Shown here one piece after another: positions 18,328-27,302 of a stretch of 64,000 nt of DNA. The DNA is taken from assembly GCF_003008595.1 (NCBI RefSeq), contig NZ_CP027669.1:62001-126000 (forward strand), written 5' to 3'. The position numbers and the translations under genes are program-made. Source of the stretch: Simplicispira suum. Lineage in GTDB: Bacteria > Pseudomonadota > Gammaproteobacteria > Burkholderiales > Burkholderiaceae_C. Every line of letters starts with the position of its first letter. Position 1 is the stretch's first letter. The notes under the pieces were generated by a model. It was not told where the DNA came from. It did no database searches and saw only the letters and a program-made list of their open reading frames with translations.

Positions 18328-19398
18328 ATGCCCGTAACTCCATCGCCGTCTTCCCTGCCCGCTCCCGCCTGGCGCAACGCGCTGGCCGCTATGTCGCCCG
18401 CCAACTTCGGCATGGTGATGGCCACGGGCATCGTGTCGATCGCCGCGCACATGCTGGGTCTGCGCACACTCGCGCTCGGCCTGTTTGCGCTGAATCTGTT
18501 TTTGTACGTGCTGATGTGGGGGCTTTATCTGGCCCGTCTGGCTCTGTTTCGCGAGCGCTTTCTTGCCGATCTGCTGAGCCATCTGCGCGGCCCGGCGTTC
18601 TTTACCGCCGTGGCAGCCACGAACGTTCTGGGCAGCCAGTGCTTGGTGCTGATGCGCTGGACCGGTGCCGGCTTGGCGCTTTGGGGCGCGGGACTGGCGC
18701 TGTGGCTGCTGCTGACCTACACCATTTTCACGGCGCTGACCATCAAGGAGGACAAGCCCACGCTGGACCGAGGCATCAGCGGCGGCTGGCTGCTAGCGGT
18801 GGTGGCCACGCAGTCGGTGGCGGTGCTGAGTGCGCTGCTGGCCACCCATATCGGCCAGCCCTACCGGCTGGAGCTGAACTTTTTTGCGCTCTCGATGTGG
18901 CTGTGGGGCGGCATGCTCTACATCTGGATGATGTCGCTCATCTTTTACCGCTACACCTTCTTCCCGTTCAGCCCGGGCGATCTCTCGCCTCCCTACTGGA
19001 TCAATATGGGCGCGATGGCGATCTCCACCCTGGCCGGCTCGTTGCTGATCCTCAACACGCCGGACGCACCGTTTCTCGCTTCGCTGCTGCCATTTCTGAA
19101 AGGCTTTACGGTGTTTTATTGGGCGACGGGGACCTGGTGGATTCCCATGCTGCTGGTGCTCGCCGTCTGGCGTTACGGCGTCAAGCGCTTTGGCCTGCAC
19201 TACGACCCGCTGTACTGGGGCGCCGTGTTTCCGCTTGGGATGTATGCCGCCTGCACGCAGGAGATGCGGCTCGCGATGGGTTTCGATTTTTTGAGCGCCC
19301 TGCCGGTCGCCTTTCTCGGCATCGCACTGCTGGCCTGGAGCGCCGCCGCCCTGGGCGCAGCGCGCCAAACCTGGAACGTTGCGTTCGCTCGGAGCTGA
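18328..19398 (+). CDS. TDT-family (TehA/SLAC1-like) transporter
   Basis: This 356-residue protein has about ten hydrophobic helices and the tellurite-resistance/dicarboxylate-transporter pattern, starting with SPANFGMVMATGIVSIAA near the N-terminus. Characterised members export sulfite, malate or anions or act as anion channels. Placement next to the sulfate uptake operon makes a sulfur oxyanion, such as sulfite, an attractive but unproven substrate. A TTG at 18310 is an alternative start; the ATG at 18328 is preferred. Confidence 0.82.
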   Translation: MPVTPSPSSLPAPAWRNALAAMSPANFGMVMATGIVSIAAHMLGLRTLALGLFALNLFLYVLMWGLYLARLALFRERFLADLLSHLRGPAFFTAVAATNVLGSQCLVLMRWTGAGLALWGAGLALWLLLTYTIFTALTIKEDKPTLDRGISGGWLLAVVATQSVAVLSALLATHIGQPYRLELNFFALSMWLWGGMLYIWMMSLIFYRYTFFPFSPGDLSPPYWINMGAMAISTLAGSLLILNTPDAPFLASLLPFLKGFTVFYWATGTWWIPMLLVLAVWRYGVKRFGLHYDPLYWGAVFPLGMYAACTQEMRLAMGFDFLSALPVAFLGIALLAWSAAALGAARQTWNVAFARS

Positions 19399-19417
19399 CG
19401 CCCAGCGCAGTGTTTCG

Positions 19418-20320
19418 CTAGGGCTTGCCCGACGCTGTCTCTTCCAGAAAATCTAGAAATTTTCGCACTGCCGGCGCCAGTCCCCGACGCGAGGGAAAGA
19501 CAGCATGAAAAATGCCCTGCGGCGTCGTCCAGTCCGGCAGCACGCGCACCAGTCTCCCCTGGCGCAGTTCATCTTCACACATGTAGTCGGGAAGCCAACC
19601 CAGCCCCGTTCCCGCGAGCACGGCAAACTTGAGCGTGAGCAGGTCGTCGGCCACGTAGCGCGGCTGGTGCTGCACCGTCTCGCGCGCGCCGCCGGGACCA
19701 ATCAGGTTCCACGCTGCCTTGCCATCGGCGGCTGTCATGGCAACACTGTCGATGCGGGACAAATCGGCCAGCGTGCGCGGCGTGCCATGGCGCGCCAACA
19801 GGTCCGGGCTGGCGACAAGCACCTGGCGGGTGCGGTCCAGGCGTTTGACCACCATGCTGGCGCTGCCCTCCACCGATTCGCGCACCCGCAGACCCACGTC
19901 GACACCCTCCTCCACCAGATTGACCACACGGTTGCTCACCAGCATCTCTACCCGCACCAAGGGATAACGGGCCAAGAAAGCCGGCATCAACTCGCCCAGC
20001 ACCGATTGCGCAATGGTCACCGGGCAGCTCACCCGCAGCGTGCCGCGCGGCTCGGTCTGCACCTGGGCCACGGCGTCTGCGGCTGCCTGGGCCGATTCGC
20101 GCACCGCCTGGCAGTGGCGCAAATAAGCTTCGCCCACATCGGTGAGCGAGAGTTTGCGCGTGGTGCGATGCAGCAGGCGTACGCCCAGCTGACTTTCCAG
20201 TTCCGAGACCCGGCGCGAGAGCCGAGATTTCGGAATACCCAGCGCCCGCCCCGCTGCAGCAAAACCGCCGCGCTCGACCACCTCGGCGAAATACAGCATG
20301 TCGTTGAGGTCTTGCATCAT
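19418..20320 (-). CDS. LysR-family transcriptional regulator
   Basis: A winged helix-turn-helix (about 1-60, with FAAAGRALGIPKSRLSRRVSELE) is followed by a two-lobed effector-binding domain, giving 300 residues. The frame extends to 20389, but the ATG pair at 20317-20320 fits the family N-terminus. The pattern resembles the AaeR/DsdC-like group that often controls quinone or aromatic stress genes. The nearest gene behind it is an NADPH-FMN reductase on the same strand, 318 bases upstream. Its target and inducer are not known. Confidence 0.88.
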   Translation of the reverse strand: MMQDLNDMLYFAEVVERGGFAAAGRALGIPKSRLSRRVSELESQLGVRLLHRTTRKLSLTDVGEAYLRHCQAVRESAQAAADAVAQVQTEPRGTLRVSCPVTIAQSVLGELMPAFLARYPLVRVEMLVSNRVVNLVEEGVDVGLRVRESVEGSASMVVKRLDRTRQVLVASPDLLARHGTPRTLADLSRIDSVAMTAADGKAAWNLIGPGGARETVQHQPRYVADDLLTLKFAVLAGTGLGWLPDYMCEDELRQGRLVRVLPDWTTPQGIFHAVFPSRRGLAPAVRKFLDFLEETASGKP

Positions 20321-20560
20321 TTTTGAACCCGTGAATGGAACGATCTCGGCCGATACTGCCATCGTTTGAAAGATTGCGCTCTCGCGCAAACTCTATCCAT
20401 CGTTCTCTTGGGATTCTTTGGTGCTACCGACCTGCACTTGCGCGCGCCTAGGGTCCTGGCGTGGGCGCGGTCACCGGCGAAGCGGTGCGCGCCAGGACAC
20501 CAGCCGACAGCCGCGCGCACCCCGAACAAACAGCCACTGAAGACCGCCTGACACGCTGAT
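20321..20560. other. Intergenic region upstream of the LysR gene
   Basis: Apart from the alternative LysR N-terminus (to 20389) I see no gene here. It contains a GC-rich inverted stretch around 20455-20500 and should hold the LysR promoter and autoregulatory sites. No operator could be assigned with confidence. Confidence 0.4.
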
Positions 20561-20625
20561 CAAAATTTGAATGAAAAATGGCCCCAGCGCTTACCCACAA
20601 AGCGCTGGTCGCTATTCAATATGCA
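20561..20625 (+). repeat. Family 1 hairpin repeat, copy 4
   Basis: One of the best-paired copies: CCAGCGCTT, a six-base loop, then AAGCGCTGG, preceded by AAAATGGCC and followed by TCGCTATTCAATA. It lies 13 bases beyond the stop of the FMN reductase gene, which reads toward it. Confidence 0.85.
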
Positions 20626-20638
20626 GCTTCCAATACAC

Positions 20639-21187
20639 TCAGCTGTGCTTCTTCACCCAGGCCAGATAGGCGTCCAGCCAGGCTTGAACAAACTTCCGGC
20701 TGTCCTCACCAATCCCGCCGTTGGCGTCAAACAAACCATCTTTGGCTTGTATGAAGGCCTCGGGCTGGCCCAGCGTGGGCATGTCCAGGTAGGCCAGGAT
20801 GTTGCGCAGGTGTTGCTGACCCAGCGCGGTACCAATGGCGCCACCGGACACCCCGATCACGCCGGCGGGCTTGCCTGCCCAGGCACTCGTGCCATACGGA
20901 CGCGAGGCATGATCAATGGCATTCTTGAGCACACCCGGCACCGAGCGGTTGTATTCGGGACTCACGAAGATCACTCCCTGCACGGCTGCGATTTCCGACT
21001 TCAAGCGCAGCACCGCCTCCGCCTGATGCGCGTCGTCGTCCTGGTTGTAGAGCGGCAGATCGTCGATGCGTGGCATCGTGAATTTGCAGCCAGCTGGCGC
21101 CATGCGGACCAGCGCCTGGGCCAGACGGCGGTTGAAAGACTCTTTGCGCAGGCTGCCGACCAGCACGGCAATGGTGATGTCACTCAT
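20639..21187 (-). CDS. NADPH-dependent FMN reductase (chromate/quinone reductase-like)
   Basis: This 182-residue flavodoxin-like enzyme has the FMN phosphate loop GSLRKESFNRRLA (about 12-24) and the signature SPEYNRSVPGVLKNAIDHASR (near 78-98), typical of the YieF/ArsH-like NAD(P)H:FMN reductases. These reduce quinones, azo dyes or chromate and limit oxidative stress. The ATG at 21187 has an AAGGAGA ribosome site. The family 1 repeats lie on both sides. Its link to the LysR gene downstream is suggested only by proximity. Confidence 0.87.
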   Translation of the reverse strand: MSDITIAVLVGSLRKESFNRRLAQALVRMAPAGCKFTMPRIDDLPLYNQDDDAHQAEAVLRLKSEIAAVQGVIFVSPEYNRSVPGVLKNAIDHASRPYGTSAWAGKPAGVIGVSGGAIGTALGQQHLRNILAYLDMPTLGQPEAFIQAKDGLFDANGGIGEDSRKFVQAWLDAYLAWVKKHS

Positions 21188-21280
21188 GGAATGTCTCCTT
21201 GTAGCAGGCGGCCAGAGGTGGCGACCCAATCCCGGCATGATAGGGTGCATGCCAGCCTGGCGCTGCCTGGCAGAGAAGGA

Positions 21281-21352
21281 AATAGCTATTAAAAATATAG
21301 CGTCCAGCGATTACCCAATAAGCGCTGGACTTACTTTTGACTGAAATTTTCG
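21281..21352 (-). repeat. Family 1 hairpin repeat, copy 5
   Basis: Read on the minus strand: GTCCAGCGCTTAT, TGGG, TAATCGCTGGAC, then GCTATATTTTTAATAG. It forms a 12-base imperfect stem and lies about 34 bases beyond the stop of the DUF6817-like gene, which reads toward it. Confidence 0.82.
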
Positions 21353-21385
21353 CGCCTATCGATCGGCGCACAGTACGGCGCTGTC

Positions 21386-22471
21386 CTACGTCCGCAGTGC
21401 CAGGTTGTTGAGCTTGTCCAACCGCTCGGGCCAGCGGCCGGTCTGCGCCGACTGGAGCAGGATGCGCGTCCAGGCCACCCAGGCATCCCAGGCCACGCGC
21501 TTGTCCCAGGCGTTGCCCCAGGCACTGAACTGCTGCAGCGCGCTGGCGGCCGCCCGCTCTGCATCGGCATTCCTGCCGGCCGAAAGGTAGAGCTGCGCCA
21601 GCACCATTTGCGGCTCGCCCACATACGGGTTGTGGCGCACGGCCTGCTCCAGCACCGCAGTCGCAACGTCCAGGTCGACCAGCGGCTGATCCTGCTGAAT
21701 GACGGACCAGTACAACGCGGTAGCGGCCGCTTCGTCGGCAGCGCCCAGCGCCTGCTGGCAGTGGTTGAACACCGGCGGCGTCGGCAGCAGGCCGCTGAGC
21801 GCCGGGTGCGCCAGTGCGCGCCCCAGCAGCGAGATCTGGTGCAGCATGCGCCCGCTGGGGCGCATCGGGCCGGGCCAGAGCGACGCGGCCCAGTGCACGT
21901 TCTGCGGGCGGTGCTCCACCTTGGGAAAGCGCGAATAGATGTCGTCCTGCCAGCTGAACCACTGCTCGATGGTGTCGGCCATGCTGACCACGATGAAGGC
22001 GGCCACCTGTGGGGCGGTGAGCCGGTGCTCGCCCGAAGCATCCTGAAGCAGCACGCTGCCGTCGGCGGCCACCGCGCCCTCCAGCACGCGCTGGACAAAT
22101 TGCGCGCGCGGACGCTGGCAGAACAAAAACACCAGTTCTTCCGATTCCTCTCCCACCAACTCGCGAAGGCGCGCGCGCTCGCTGGCCGGATCGAACTTCA
22201 CCAGATCAACAAAAGCGTTGCCATACACGCTGTGCAGCAAACCCAGAAGCCGCACCTCACGCGGCTGCTGCCACAAAGCCAGCGAGCGCGCTACGCCCAC
22301 CAAGTGGTGGCGAAAGGTGCCCACCTTGTGCCAGTCCTGCCCCACGCCACGTGCCAGCACGGTGGGCAGGATCGGCGCCAGATCGGCATCGCGCGCCAGC
22401 CAGTCCTCGTCGAGCAAGGTCTGGGCGCGGGCAAACAATGCGGAATCCAAAGCCTGAAATGCGAGTGTCAT
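21386..22471 (-). CDS. DUF6817-like (HD-related) protein with C-terminal TPR-like repeats
   Basis: The predicted protein has 361 residues. The N-terminal part (about 50-200) has the segment HHLVGVARSLALWQQP followed by LGLLHSVYGN, which matches my recollection of the DUF6817 family, a degenerate HD-like domain often attached to small-molecule enzymes. The C-terminal part (about 240-350) is helical with TPR-like Ala-rich repeats. No signal peptide. The ATG at 22471 is chosen because AAGGAACGG precedes it at good spacing. Function unknown. It has about 190 bases of upstream DNA shared with the divergent TAXI gene. Confidence 0.62.
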   Translation of the reverse strand: MTLAFQALDSALFARAQTLLDEDWLARDADLAPILPTVLARGVGQDWHKVGTFRHHLVGVARSLALWQQPREVRLLGLLHSVYGNAFVDLVKFDPASERARLRELVGEESEELVFLFCQRPRAQFVQRVLEGAVAADGSVLLQDASGEHRLTAPQVAAFIVVSMADTIEQWFSWQDDIYSRFPKVEHRPQNVHWAASLWPGPMRPSGRMLHQISLLGRALAHPALSGLLPTPPVFNHCQQALGAADEAAATALYWSVIQQDQPLVDLDVATAVLEQAVRHNPYVGEPQMVLAQLYLSAGRNADAERAAASALQQFSAWGNAWDKRVAWDAWVAWTRILLQSAQTGRWPERLDKLNNLALRT

Positions 22472-22661
22472 GGCAAACCGTTCCTTGGTAGAGAGAAACA
22501 AGACCCCAGTATGGCCGGATGTCTGCTGTGTCGCCCTCCGCTGCGTGGCGGCGCGCTAGGGTGCGCACCAATGCACGCTTGCCAAGCTGACGCTACAGTC
22601 GCTCCTTCGTGGTGGCGTCGATGCGGCGCTGCCTTCCCGAACGACAAATCCGGAGACACCG

Positions 22662-23645
22662 ATGAAACACCTCATTTCCGCCCTGCCCCTGCCCCGCCGC
22701 ACTCTCGTGCTCGGAGCGCTGGCAAGCGCCACTTTGCCTTTTTCGCGTTTGGCGCTGGCGCAACAAAAATTCATCAACGTTCTGACCGGTGGCCAGAGCG
22801 GCGTCTACTACCCCATGGGGGTCGCGCTTTCGCAGATTTACGGCAAGGCCATGCCCGACGCCAAGGTCACGGTGCAATCCACCAAAGCCTCGGCAGAAAA
22901 CCTGAACCTGCTGCAGGCAGGGCGCGGCGAGATTGCCTTCACGCTTGGTGACGCCCTCTCCGACGCCTGGAACGGCAACAAGGAATCGGGTTTTGCCACG
23001 CCGCTGAAAAAATTGCGCGCAGTGGCAGGCATCTACCCCAATTTCATCCAGATCGTGGCCAATGCCGACGCAGGCATCAAAACCATGGCCGATCTGAAGG
23101 GCAAGCGCATTTCGGTTGGCGCGCCCAAATCGGGCACGGAACTCAACGCCCGCGCCATTCTCAAGGCTGCAGGCTTGGCCTACAGCGATTTCGCCAAGGT
23201 GGAATACCTGCCATTCGGCGAATCGGTGGAACTCATGAAGAACCGCCAGCTGGATGTGACGCTGCAGTCTGCAGGCCTGGGCGTGTCCTCCATTCGCGAT
23301 CTGGCAACCGCCGTGAAAATTGTGGTGGTGTCCGTGCCGGCCGACGTCGTGGCCAAGGTAGGGGACGCGGCCTACCAGCCGGCAACCATTCCCGCCAACA
23401 CCTACGAAGGTCAGACCGCCGATGTGCCCACGGTGGCCATCCGCAATTTCCTGGTCAGCCACACCGGCGTGTCCGACAACGAGGTCTATCTGATGACCAA
23501 GTCCATGTTCGAGAATTTGCCAAGCCTGGTCGCTGCGCACAATGCTGCCAAGAGCATTGATTTGAAAACGGCCATGCAGGGCACGAGCGTGACCTTCCAT
23601 CCGGGCGCCGAGAAATACTACCGCGAGGCTGGCGTCCTTAAATGA
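22662..23645 (+). CDS. TAXI-type TRAP transporter solute-binding protein
   Basis: The 327-residue periplasmic receptor belongs to the TRAP-associated extracytoplasmic immunogenic (TAXI) family: mature sequence opens with INVLTGGQSGVYYPMG, the family's hallmark. The signal peptide (about 1-29) contains a twin arginine (PRRTLVLG), which could direct Tat export, though Sec is also possible. A CCGGAG ribosome site precedes the ATG. It overlaps the fused TRAP permease by four bases. TAXI substrates are poorly known; glutamate-like acids are reported for some. Confidence 0.93.
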   Translation: MKHLISALPLPRRTLVLGALASATLPFSRLALAQQKFINVLTGGQSGVYYPMGVALSQIYGKAMPDAKVTVQSTKASAENLNLLQAGRGEIAFTLGDALSDAWNGNKESGFATPLKKLRAVAGIYPNFIQIVANADAGIKTMADLKGKRISVGAPKSGTELNARAILKAAGLAYSDFAKVEYLPFGESVELMKNRQLDVTLQSAGLGVSSIRDLATAVKIVVVSVPADVVAKVGDAAYQPATIPANTYEGQTADVPTVAIRNFLVSHTGVSDNEVYLMTKSMFENLPSLVAAHNAAKSIDLKTAMQGTSVTFHPGAEKYYREAGVLK

Positions 23646-25693
23646 ACGCAGCCGCTGCTCCGGCCCCGGCCGACGCGCAGCTGCAGACCCCAGACGCAGA
23701 ACCGCCGGCCTTCGCCGGCGCTCTGTTCTGGGTGGCAGTGGCGTTTTCCGTATTTCAGATCGTCACCGCCGCCTTCAGCCCGCTCTCGAGCAGCGTGGTG
23801 CGCGGCGTACACGTTGGCTTTCTTCTGTTGGTAACTTTTGTGCTGTATCCGCCAGCGCGCCAGCGCTGGCTGGGCTGGGGCCTTGGCGCGTTAGGTTTTG
23901 TCACGGGCCTGTACCAGTGGGTGTTCGAGGCCGACCTGGTCCACCGGGCGGGCGAACTCACGCGCAGCGACATGGTGATCGGTCTCATATTGATCGTGCT
24001 GGTCTTTGAAGCCGCGCGCCGCATCATGGGGCTGGCACTGCCGCTGGTCTGCGCCACCTTTCTGGTCTATGCGCTGTTTGGCCAATATGCGCCCGGTGTG
24101 TTGGGCCACCGGGGCTACGGGCTGGACCAGATCGTCGGGCAGCTCAGTTTTGGCACCGAAGGCATTTACGGCACGCCTACTTACGTGTCGTCTTCGTATA
24201 TTTTCCTGTTCATCCTGTTTGGCGCCTTCCTGGAGCGCGCCGGGATGATCCAGCTGTTCACCGACTTTGCGCTTGGGCTGTTCGGCCACACCAAGGGCGG
24301 GCCGGCCAAGGTGTCGGTGGTGTCGTCCGGCCTGATGGGCACCATCAACGGTTCGGGCGTGGCCAACGTCGTCACCACCGGGCAGTTCACCATTCCGCTG
24401 ATGAAGCGCTTTGGCTACCGGGCCGACTTCGCCGGCGGCGTGGAAGCCACCGCCAGCATGGGCGGGCAGATCATGCCGCCGGTGATGGGCGCTGTGGCCT
24501 TCATCATGGCCGAAACCATCGACGTGCCGTATCTGGAGATTTGCAAGGCGGCTTCGATTCCGGCGCTGCTGTACTTCTTTACCGCCTTTGTCATGGTGCA
24601 CCTGGAAGCCGGCCGGCGCGGCCTCCTGGGCATGCCCAAGGAAGAATGCCCTGACCCTTGGGCCGCCATCAAGCTGCGCTGGTACTTGATCTTGCCGCTG
24701 GCGGTGCTGGTGTGGCTGCTGTTCTCGGGTTACACACCGCTGTTTTCCGGCATGGTCGGGCTGGCCCTGACCGTGGTGCTCATTTTTGGCGCTGCCATGA
24801 CGACCCGCTTTGGCACCCGGCCACTGCAAATCGTCTTCTGGGTGCTGATTGGCCTGGCCGCGTCGAGTTTCTTCAAGTATGGGATCGGCGCCATCATCGG
24901 CTTGGCTGCCGCCATGGCCGTGGTGTTGTGGTTTCTGCGCGGCGGCCGCGAAACCTTGCGCATGGCGCTGCACGCCCTGGCCGAGGGCGCACGCCATGCG
25001 CTGCCCGTGGGTGTCGCCTGCGCGCTGGTGGGCGTGATCATCGGTGTGCTCACCCTCACGGGCGCCGCAACGCTGTTTGCCGGCTACATCATCCAGATGG
25101 GGCAAAGCAGCCTGTTTCTGAGCCTGGTGCTGACCATGCTGGTGTGCCTGGTGCTGGGCATGGGCATTCCGACCATTCCCAACTACATCATCACCAGTTC
25201 GCTCGCCGCGCCAGCACTGCTCGAGCTCGGCGTGCCGCTGATCGTCTCGCACATGTTCGTCTTTTACTTCGGCATCATGGCCGATCTCACGCCACCGGTG
25301 GCGCTGGCAGCCTTCGCTGCGGCGCCGATTGCGAAGGAATCGCCGTTGAAAATTGGCTTTCAAGCCATGCGCATTGCCATTGCCGGGTTTGTCGTTCCCT
25401 ATATGGCCGTATACGCGCCCGCACTGATGCTGCAGGGCGATGGTGGTTGGACAGCCACGCTCTACGTGATGTTCAAGGCCGTCGTCGCCATCGTGCTTTG
25501 GGGGGGCACTGCCATCGGTTATTGGATCAAACCATTGGCCTGGTGGGAGCGCATTTGGGCCTTGGTTGCAGCCGGTTTTCTGGTTGCGGCATTGCCGTCG
25601 ACCGACGAGATCGGTCTTAGTATGGCGGCTGTCCTGGCGCTTTGGCATGCCGTGCGCGTACGGCAGGCCAATCGCGCCCAAGCGCCCGCCTGA
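23642..25693 (+). CDS. TRAP transporter fused permease (4TM/12TM)
   Basis: This is a 683-residue membrane protein in which the small DctQ-like and large DctM-like TRAP subunits are fused, the usual architecture of TAXI systems. About 16-18 hydrophobic segments are visible. The DctM part contains glycine-rich signatures such as GLMGTINGSGVANVVTTGQF and MPPVMGAVAFIMAET. It is coupled to the receptor gene by an ATGA overlap and followed ten bases later by a DUF1850 gene. Confidence 0.93.
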   Translation: MNAAAAPAPADAQLQTPDAEPPAFAGALFWVAVAFSVFQIVTAAFSPLSSSVVRGVHVGFLLLVTFVLYPPARQRWLGWGLGALGFVTGLYQWVFEADLVHRAGELTRSDMVIGLILIVLVFEAARRIMGLALPLVCATFLVYALFGQYAPGVLGHRGYGLDQIVGQLSFGTEGIYGTPTYVSSSYIFLFILFGAFLERAGMIQLFTDFALGLFGHTKGGPAKVSVVSSGLMGTINGSGVANVVTTGQFTIPLMKRFGYRADFAGGVEATASMGGQIMPPVMGAVAFIMAETIDVPYLEICKAASIPALLYFFTAFVMVHLEAGRRGLLGMPKEECPDPWAAIKLRWYLILPLAVLVWLLFSGYTPLFSGMVGLALTVVLIFGAAMTTRFGTRPLQIVFWVLIGLAASSFFKYGIGAIIGLAAAMAVVLWFLRGGRETLRMALHALAEGARHALPVGVACALVGVIIGVLTLTGAATLFAGYIIQMGQSSLFLSLVLTMLVCLVLGMGIPTIPNYIITSSLAAPALLELGVPLIVSHMFVFYFGIMADLTPPVALAAFAAAPIAKESPLKIGFQAMRIAIAGFVVPYMAVYAPALMLQGDGGWTATLYVMFKAVVAIVLWGGTAIGYWIKPLAWWERIWALVAAGFLVAALPSTDEIGLSMAAVLALWHAVRVRQANRAQAPA

Positions 25694-25702
25694 GAACGCG
25701 GT

Positions 25703-26092
25703 TTGCTCGCAGCCCTGTGCATGGTGGCTGGCGCGCTCACAGTGAGCCTGCCCGCCCAACATTTCACTCTGCGCTGGCAGCACTCCATCGAGAAAATCGC
25801 TTGGGAAGAAGACTACGCTGTGGTCGGGCCGTGGCTGGCTATCACCGGCGCTCGCATTCGCGGCTCCGGTGCGGGCATGGACCCGCCGGACAAGGCGTGG
25901 CTTGAGCACGGCGTCTGGCACTACCGTCTCTCCGATCCTTGGCGCAAGGAAATCGTGCTGGCACGCTCTCCCTATGTGCGCGACTACGATCTGTGCATTT
26001 CCGGCCGCTGCCTGCCCCTCAACCACTGGATTCCTGTCGCGGCCGGCACAACGACTCTGCACGCCTGCCAAAGACAGAACCGCAATCCGTAA
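25703..26092 (+). CDS. DUF1850 protein of the TAXI-TRAP operon
   Basis: This 129-residue protein has a hydrophobic N-terminus (possible signal or anchor) and the DUF1850 pattern: FTLRWQHSIEKIAWEEDY, followed later by HSP-like and Cys-containing segments (DLCISGRCLPL). DUF1850 genes commonly accompany TAXI-TRAP transporters and may be accessory periplasmic subunits; that role is not established. The start is probably TTG at 25703 since the TRAP stop ends at 25693; an ATG at 25721 would shorten the leader. Confidence 0.75.
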   Translation: MLAALCMVAGALTVSLPAQHFTLRWQHSIEKIAWEEDYAVVGPWLAITGARIRGSGAGMDPPDKAWLEHGVWHYRLSDPWRKEIVLARSPYVRDYDLCISGRCLPLNHWIPVAAGTTTLHACQRQNRNP

Positions 26093-26142
26093 GATTCAGA
26101 ACCCTGCGCAGCATCTTGCTTCGCGACGCCATCCAACGCTCC

Positions 26143-26859
26143 ATGCAAGCCCGCAACGACAGCACCATCGCCCAGGAACAAGCCTGGAACAGCCAGCAGC
26201 TCGCCGCACCCGTGACAGCGCCCAGCTTTCGCCTCTGGACCTACCGCGCTCCCGCCATCGTGCTCGGCTGCTCGCAACGCGCACTGCTGCCTGTTGCCGA
26301 GGCCCGGCTGCCGCCCGGAACCGAGCTGGTGCAACGCCCGTCCGGCGGCGGCGCTGTGCTCGCCGGGCCGTGGCTGGTCAGCTTGTCCGTGGTGCTTCCC
26401 ACGGCCCATCCGTGGGTATCTCAGGGTTTGGTGGACAGCTACCGCGAACTGGGCTTGCTGCACGCCAGGGTACTGGCGGATCTGGGCGTCCCGGCGCAGG
26501 CCCTGCCTGCTGCGGATGTTGCGCAGGCCAATGCCAGCATGGGGCCGGCCGTGGACTGGGCGTGTTACGGCAGCCTGGCCCCCTGGGAGCTGACCGACGT
26601 GCGCAACCGCAAACTGGTAGGCCTGGCGCAGCGCCGCCAACGCAATGGCATCTTGCTGGTGGCCGGCACGCTGGTCACGGCGCCCGACTGGCCCCTGCTG
26701 TGCGATGCGCTGGGCCACCCGGAAGACGCCGCCGAAATGCAACGGCTCACCGTGTGCTGCGAAGAATTGGCGCGACGCCCCGTCTCTGCGCAAGCTGTCG
26801 TCAGCGGCCTGGAGCAGGCGCTTTGCGAGGCGTTGCAGGGTGGCGCGGATCCCAAGTAG
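26143..26859 (+). CDS. Lipoate-protein ligase-like / BPL_LplA_LipB family protein
   Basis: The 238-residue protein has the biotin/lipoate ligase fold pattern: the RPSGGGAV loop near residue 66 (RRxSGGGxVxHD in LplA) and the conserved lysine in KLVGLAQRR near 155. The HD dipeptide that normally follows the SGGGAV loop is replaced by AGP, so acyl-transfer chemistry or substrate may differ. The ATG at 26143 has no clear ribosome site and the frame is open further upstream to 25939, overlapping DUF1850. It could be a lipoate ligase, an octanoyltransferase (LipM type) or an inactive relative. Confidence 0.68.
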   Translation: MQARNDSTIAQEQAWNSQQLAAPVTAPSFRLWTYRAPAIVLGCSQRALLPVAEARLPPGTELVQRPSGGGAVLAGPWLVSLSVVLPTAHPWVSQGLVDSYRELGLLHARVLADLGVPAQALPAADVAQANASMGPAVDWACYGSLAPWELTDVRNRKLVGLAQRRQRNGILLVAGTLVTAPDWPLLCDALGHPEDAAEMQRLTVCCEELARRPVSAQAVVSGLEQALCEALQGGADPK

Positions 26860-26959
26860 GCCGATCCGGCTGAAGGGCAAGCGAAAATTGATAAAGTCAC
26901 GTCGAAGGGAGCTTCACTGACTCCACACCTTTCAAAGCCCGATCGCACAAGGAAACTCC

Positions 26960-27232
26960 ATGGCACGCACTGTCCACTGCATCAAACTCGGCAAAGACGC
27001 CGAAGGACTTGACTTTCCGCCCTACCCCGGCGAACTGGGCAAACGCCTGTGGGAAAGCGTCAGCAAGGAAGCCTGGGCTGCGTGGCTCAAGCACCAGACC
27101 ATGCTGGTCAACGAGAACCGCCTGAACCTGGCCGACGCCCGCGCCCGCCAGTATTTGGCGCGCCAGATGGAGCAGCATTTCTTTGGTGGCGGCGCCGACG
27201 CCGTGCAGGGCTACGTGCCGCCGAGTGCCTGA
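26960..27232 (+). CDS. yggX: Probable Fe(2+)-trafficking protein YggX
   Basis: This small cytoplasmic protein (90 residues) protects iron-sulfur clusters from oxidative damage. It opens with the family start [24 protein letters not shown] (positions given here as residues 1-24 in summary form: conserved Cys7 and the DFPPYPG turn) and continues with the usual helical core ending in QMEQHFF. Length matches the family. A strong rho-independent terminator follows at 27254. Confidence 0.94.
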   Translation: MARTVHCIKLGKDAEGLDFPPYPGELGKRLWESVSKEAWAAWLKHQTMLVNENRLNLADARARQYLARQMEQHFFGGGADAVQGYVPPSA

Positions 27233-27253
27233 ACAAGCTCTTTCTATTTCGCA

Positions 27254-27277
27254 GGCGCCCTCGGAGGCGCCTTTTTT
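27254..27277 (+). terminator. Rho-independent terminator after yggX
   Basis: GGCGCC, a six-base loop (CTCGGA), GGCGCC and then six Ts: a perfect GC-rich hairpin with a T-run 22 bases after the yggX stop. Confidence 0.88.
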
Positions 27278-27302
27278 GTTGTGCCTCTATTGACTGCATC
27301 CC

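Noticed and set aside
23891..26071. A 726-codon open frame on the minus strand opposite the TRAP permease
   Set aside because: Shadow of the real gene; composition is rich in His, Gln and Arg as expected for an antisense frame.
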